Shown piece by piece: positions 62,331 to 64,000 of a DNA stretch of 64,000 nucleotides (the first letter of the stretch is position 1; the number at the start of each line of letters is the position of its first letter). Source of the stretch: Prorocentrum cordatum. Its lineage: Eukaryota; Sar; Dinophyceae; Prorocentrales; Prorocentraceae. The notes under the pieces are model-generated. The model was not told where the DNA came from and did no database searches. It saw only the letters and a program-made list of their open reading frames with translations. The position numbers and the translations under genes were made by a program. The stretch is from assembly GCA_963575745.1 (NCBI GenBank), contig CAUYUJ010007446.1:736660-800659 (forward strand), written 5' to 3'.

Positions 62331-62555
62331 CGTGGGGCCTCTTGGGGGCCTCTTGGAGCCTCTTGGGGCCTCTTGGGGGCCTCTTGGGGGCCTCTTGGGG
62401 GCCTCTTGGGGGCCTCCTGGGGCCTCTGGGGGCCTCTTGGGGGCTCTTGGGGGCCTCTTGGGGGCCTCTTGGGGCCTCTTGGGGGCCTCTTGGGGGCCTC
62501 TTGGAGGCCTCTTGGGAGGCTCCTGGGGGCCTCTGGGGGCCATCTTGGGGCCTCT
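62331..62555. repeat. GGGGCCTCTTGG minisatellite, block 3
   Basis: About 18 units of (G)GGGGCCTCTTGG, much more regular than the blocks at 11.4-12.1 kb and 14.2-14.4 kb. The long Pro/Lys/Arg minus frames across it are artefacts. Confidence 0.9.
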
Positions 62556-63102
62556 GGCGACCTCCTCAGAAGCGCAAAGAAGCGCTGCCCCCTGAGAAGG
62601 ACAAAATGAGCCCAAAACCTTTGTAAAATCAATGATTTTGCTATGAAGGAAGATGGGCGCGGCCCCCTCGGGAGGCCAAAATGGGGCCAAAACCATAGTA
62701 AAAGCAAGGATTTTGGCTTCACAGAAGAGGAGAGCATTTTTTCTCACTCCCCCCGTCGGGGGCAGAATCCTCGTGAGGGTCGTCGTTTTTTAGCCCTCCC
62801 AGGAGTCGAAAAAGACCCCTCCAACGACCCGCGGCCCGCCCTCTCCAGACCCAGGGGGAGGGGGGAGGGGGAGGGGTAAACCCCTCCCCGAAGGGGAAGA
62901 AGGGGGGTTGAAGACAGAGGGGGCTCTCTAAACCACTCACGCCCTAAAGGGCTGGTGGGACTTAGAAGCGCAGAGTTGCATGTCTTATCGTTAAACAGTG
63001 TACTGTCTATTTATAGCAGCGAATGGCCCGAAGGCCCGTGGACCGTTCCACGCTCCGCTGGAGTTTAAGTTTATTCAGGCCTGTAAAAGGACAGGCGCCG
63101 GA
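62556..63102. other. unassigned
   Basis: No gene recognised. GCAGAGTTGCATGTCTTATC at about 62,970 resembles the start of segment S at 63,103 (GAGTTGCATGTCTTTCAG). A short palindromic stretch (GGCCCGAAGGCCC) is at 63,027-63,039. Confidence 0.5.
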
Positions 63103-63172
63103 GTTGAGTTGCATGTCTTTCAGAGGCTTTCAGACCAATTCCAAAATCAAAAGTTGACTATCTGATCTGTAG
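63103..63172 (+). repeat. shared 65-bp segment S, copy 2
   Basis: Direct copy of 38,468-38,530. It ends CTGTAGCTAAG, in which the first nine bases match seven of the first nine conserved SL bases (CCGTAGCCA); this is suggestive only. Confidence 0.7.
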
Positions 63173-63175
63173 CTA

Positions 63176-63372
63176 AGTGGGGACTGGGGGGGACGAGCAG
63201 ACAGTGGGGGGGACAGTGGGGGGGGGCCAGTTGGGGGGACAGTGGGGGGGATAGTAGGGGGGGACAGCGGGGGGGACAGTGGGAGGGGACATTGGGGGGA
63301 ACAGTGAGGGAGACAGCGGGGGGAACAGTGGGAGGGGACAGCGGAGGGGTCAGTGGGAGGAGACAGTGGGCA
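63176..63372. repeat. GGGGACAGTGGGA minisatellite, copy 2
   Basis: About 16 units, same family as 38,221-38,462 but on the 3' side of segment S. Confidence 0.9.
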
Positions 63373-63375
63373 GCT

Positions 63376-64000
63376 GAAGCTATCTTGGTTCGGAGACGGT
63401 TTCCCCGACATGATTTTAGTGCCCTGGATGGTCCGAACATTCAAACCCCAGGAAGGCCTCCGATCCCTCCCTCAGGCTAGGAGCCGCAGGTGCGTGCAGG
63501 TTCACCACGACCCCGATAGCGAAGATTTCCACGCGTATGCCCCCACTCCTCTGGCGAAATCCCTGATGGTCATCCTTCAGGCTGTGTGCTCCCTGGGTTG
63601 GGCGTTAGAGCTTGCCGATGCTATAAGAACGCGTTCTGTCAGTCCACTCGGCTCGCTCGCCATCGTGAGGCCATCTATTGTGAGCCCTGCCAGGGTTAGG
63701 ACCTGCCCCCCGTTTCTTTAATCGAGCTTATTGCTCCCGTCTACGGCCTGGACGACGCCCCTCTGCTGTGGCACCATATCTTGGCGTCACTTCTCGCTAG
63801 AATGGTTGAAGGAAATCTTTGATAGAAACATGTCTGTGGATAGAGAGGTCCAAAATGGAGGAACCTAGGGCGGTTGTTTCGATCGAGGTCGACGACCTCG
63901 CTATCGTGCCCGATCTTTCTGAGCGCGTTAGTCTTCGAGAGTTGTTGACCATCTGTTTCAAGTTCAGCAAATGGAAAGCCGGTTCCTCCGAGTACGCTGG
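63376..64000 (+). mobile_element. copia-type element 3, RT portion, runs off the window
   Basis: An RT reading frame in three pieces, directly after the GGGGACAGT minisatellite and with no gag, protease or integrase upstream. The element is therefore 5'-truncated or was interrupted by the repeats. Sequence style differs from elements 1 and 2, so it is a separate lineage. Confidence 0.75.
63376..64000 (+). pseudogene. reverse transcriptase of element 3 with intact VDD box
   Basis: Piece 1 (frame of 63,353-63,721) reads FHAYAPTPLAKSLMVILQAV and GWALELADA, the YAPTP..SLR.LL....GW.L..GD block; the Asp of ADA would be the motif A Asp. Piece 2 (63,721-63,822) reads IELIAPVYGLDDAPLLWHHI, the YGL.DAP..W block, then a TGA at 63,820. 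Piece 3 (63,855 to the edge) reads AVVSIEVDDLAIVPDLSERV, LLTICFKFSKWKAGS and SEYAG, with the catalytic Asp-Asp at 63,891-63,896 and the F.KWK...YAG block. Each piece is in a different frame. It is the only RT here that keeps the catalytic box. Confidence 0.8.

Noticed and set aside
62680-62700. Minus-strand CCATTTTGGCCT as a spliced-leader relict
   Set aside because: About ten matching bases in a locally repetitive GGCCAAAA stretch; no downstream coding sequence on that strand.

Overview
The window reads as nuclear DNA of a core dinoflagellate (inferred). The strongest sign is at 32,870-32,886, which matches 17 contiguous bases of the dinoflagellate trans-spliced leader (SL), a sequence that is retained when mRNAs are retroposed. 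A second, 16/21 match lies upstream of a retrotransposon gag at 38,527-38,547. The composition is GC-rich, genes are sparse, simple repeats are abundant and Ty1/copia-type polyproteins are decayed; all fit a dinoflagellate. The genus cannot be told from this sequence. I found no rRNA or tRNA gene, no CRISPR array, and no intact host gene that I can name.

Layout. From 1 to 19,870 there are simple repeats and short tandem or dispersed duplications: purine GGA tracts at about 2.5, 4.3-4.8, 8.1, 9.7, 10.5 and 11.3 kb, a degraded Tyr/His/Ser-rich repeat gene at 5.1-7.1 kb, a 77-bp satellite with 232-bp higher-order period at 13.1-14.0 kb, and a 197-bp foldback at 17.0 kb. From 19,871 to 31,470 lies a badly decayed copia-type element (element 2) with recognisable LTR remnants, an initiator-Met-like primer site and pieces of protease, integrase, reverse transcriptase (RT) and RNase H. 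From 32,870 to about 33,970 is an SL-tagged retrocopy of an unidentified gene, followed by a 0.9-kb tandem duplication and a minus-strand ORF with 45-residue repeats.

From about 38,470 to 61,600 is a second copia-type element (element 1). Its gag is open except for two in-frame TGA codons, and a decayed protease follows. Then come three copies of a spacer-integrase-linker block; only the third runs on into RT and RNase H. Copies 1 and 2 are near-identical because 42,459-49,481 was duplicated recently as 49,482-56,511. The second copy is a chimera formed by exchange between two older, diverged copies, with the crossover confined to 11 bp. Each duplicated block also carries a NotI-containing 90-bp satellite. 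From 61.6 to 63.4 kb are minisatellites. From 63,376 to the window end is the RT of a third copia-type element (element 3), whose VDD catalytic box is intact but whose frame is broken at least twice.

None of the elements looks autonomous. The expected first Asp of the RT xxDD box is Gly in element 2 (HVGD) and Ala in element 1 (HVAD). Integrases 1 and 2 share a one-base deletion between the second Asp and the Glu. Integrase 3 keeps an exact D(35)E spacing but has nonsense and frameshift lesions. Domain names rest on motif recognition by eye against known copia/Pseudoviridae architecture; no search was run.
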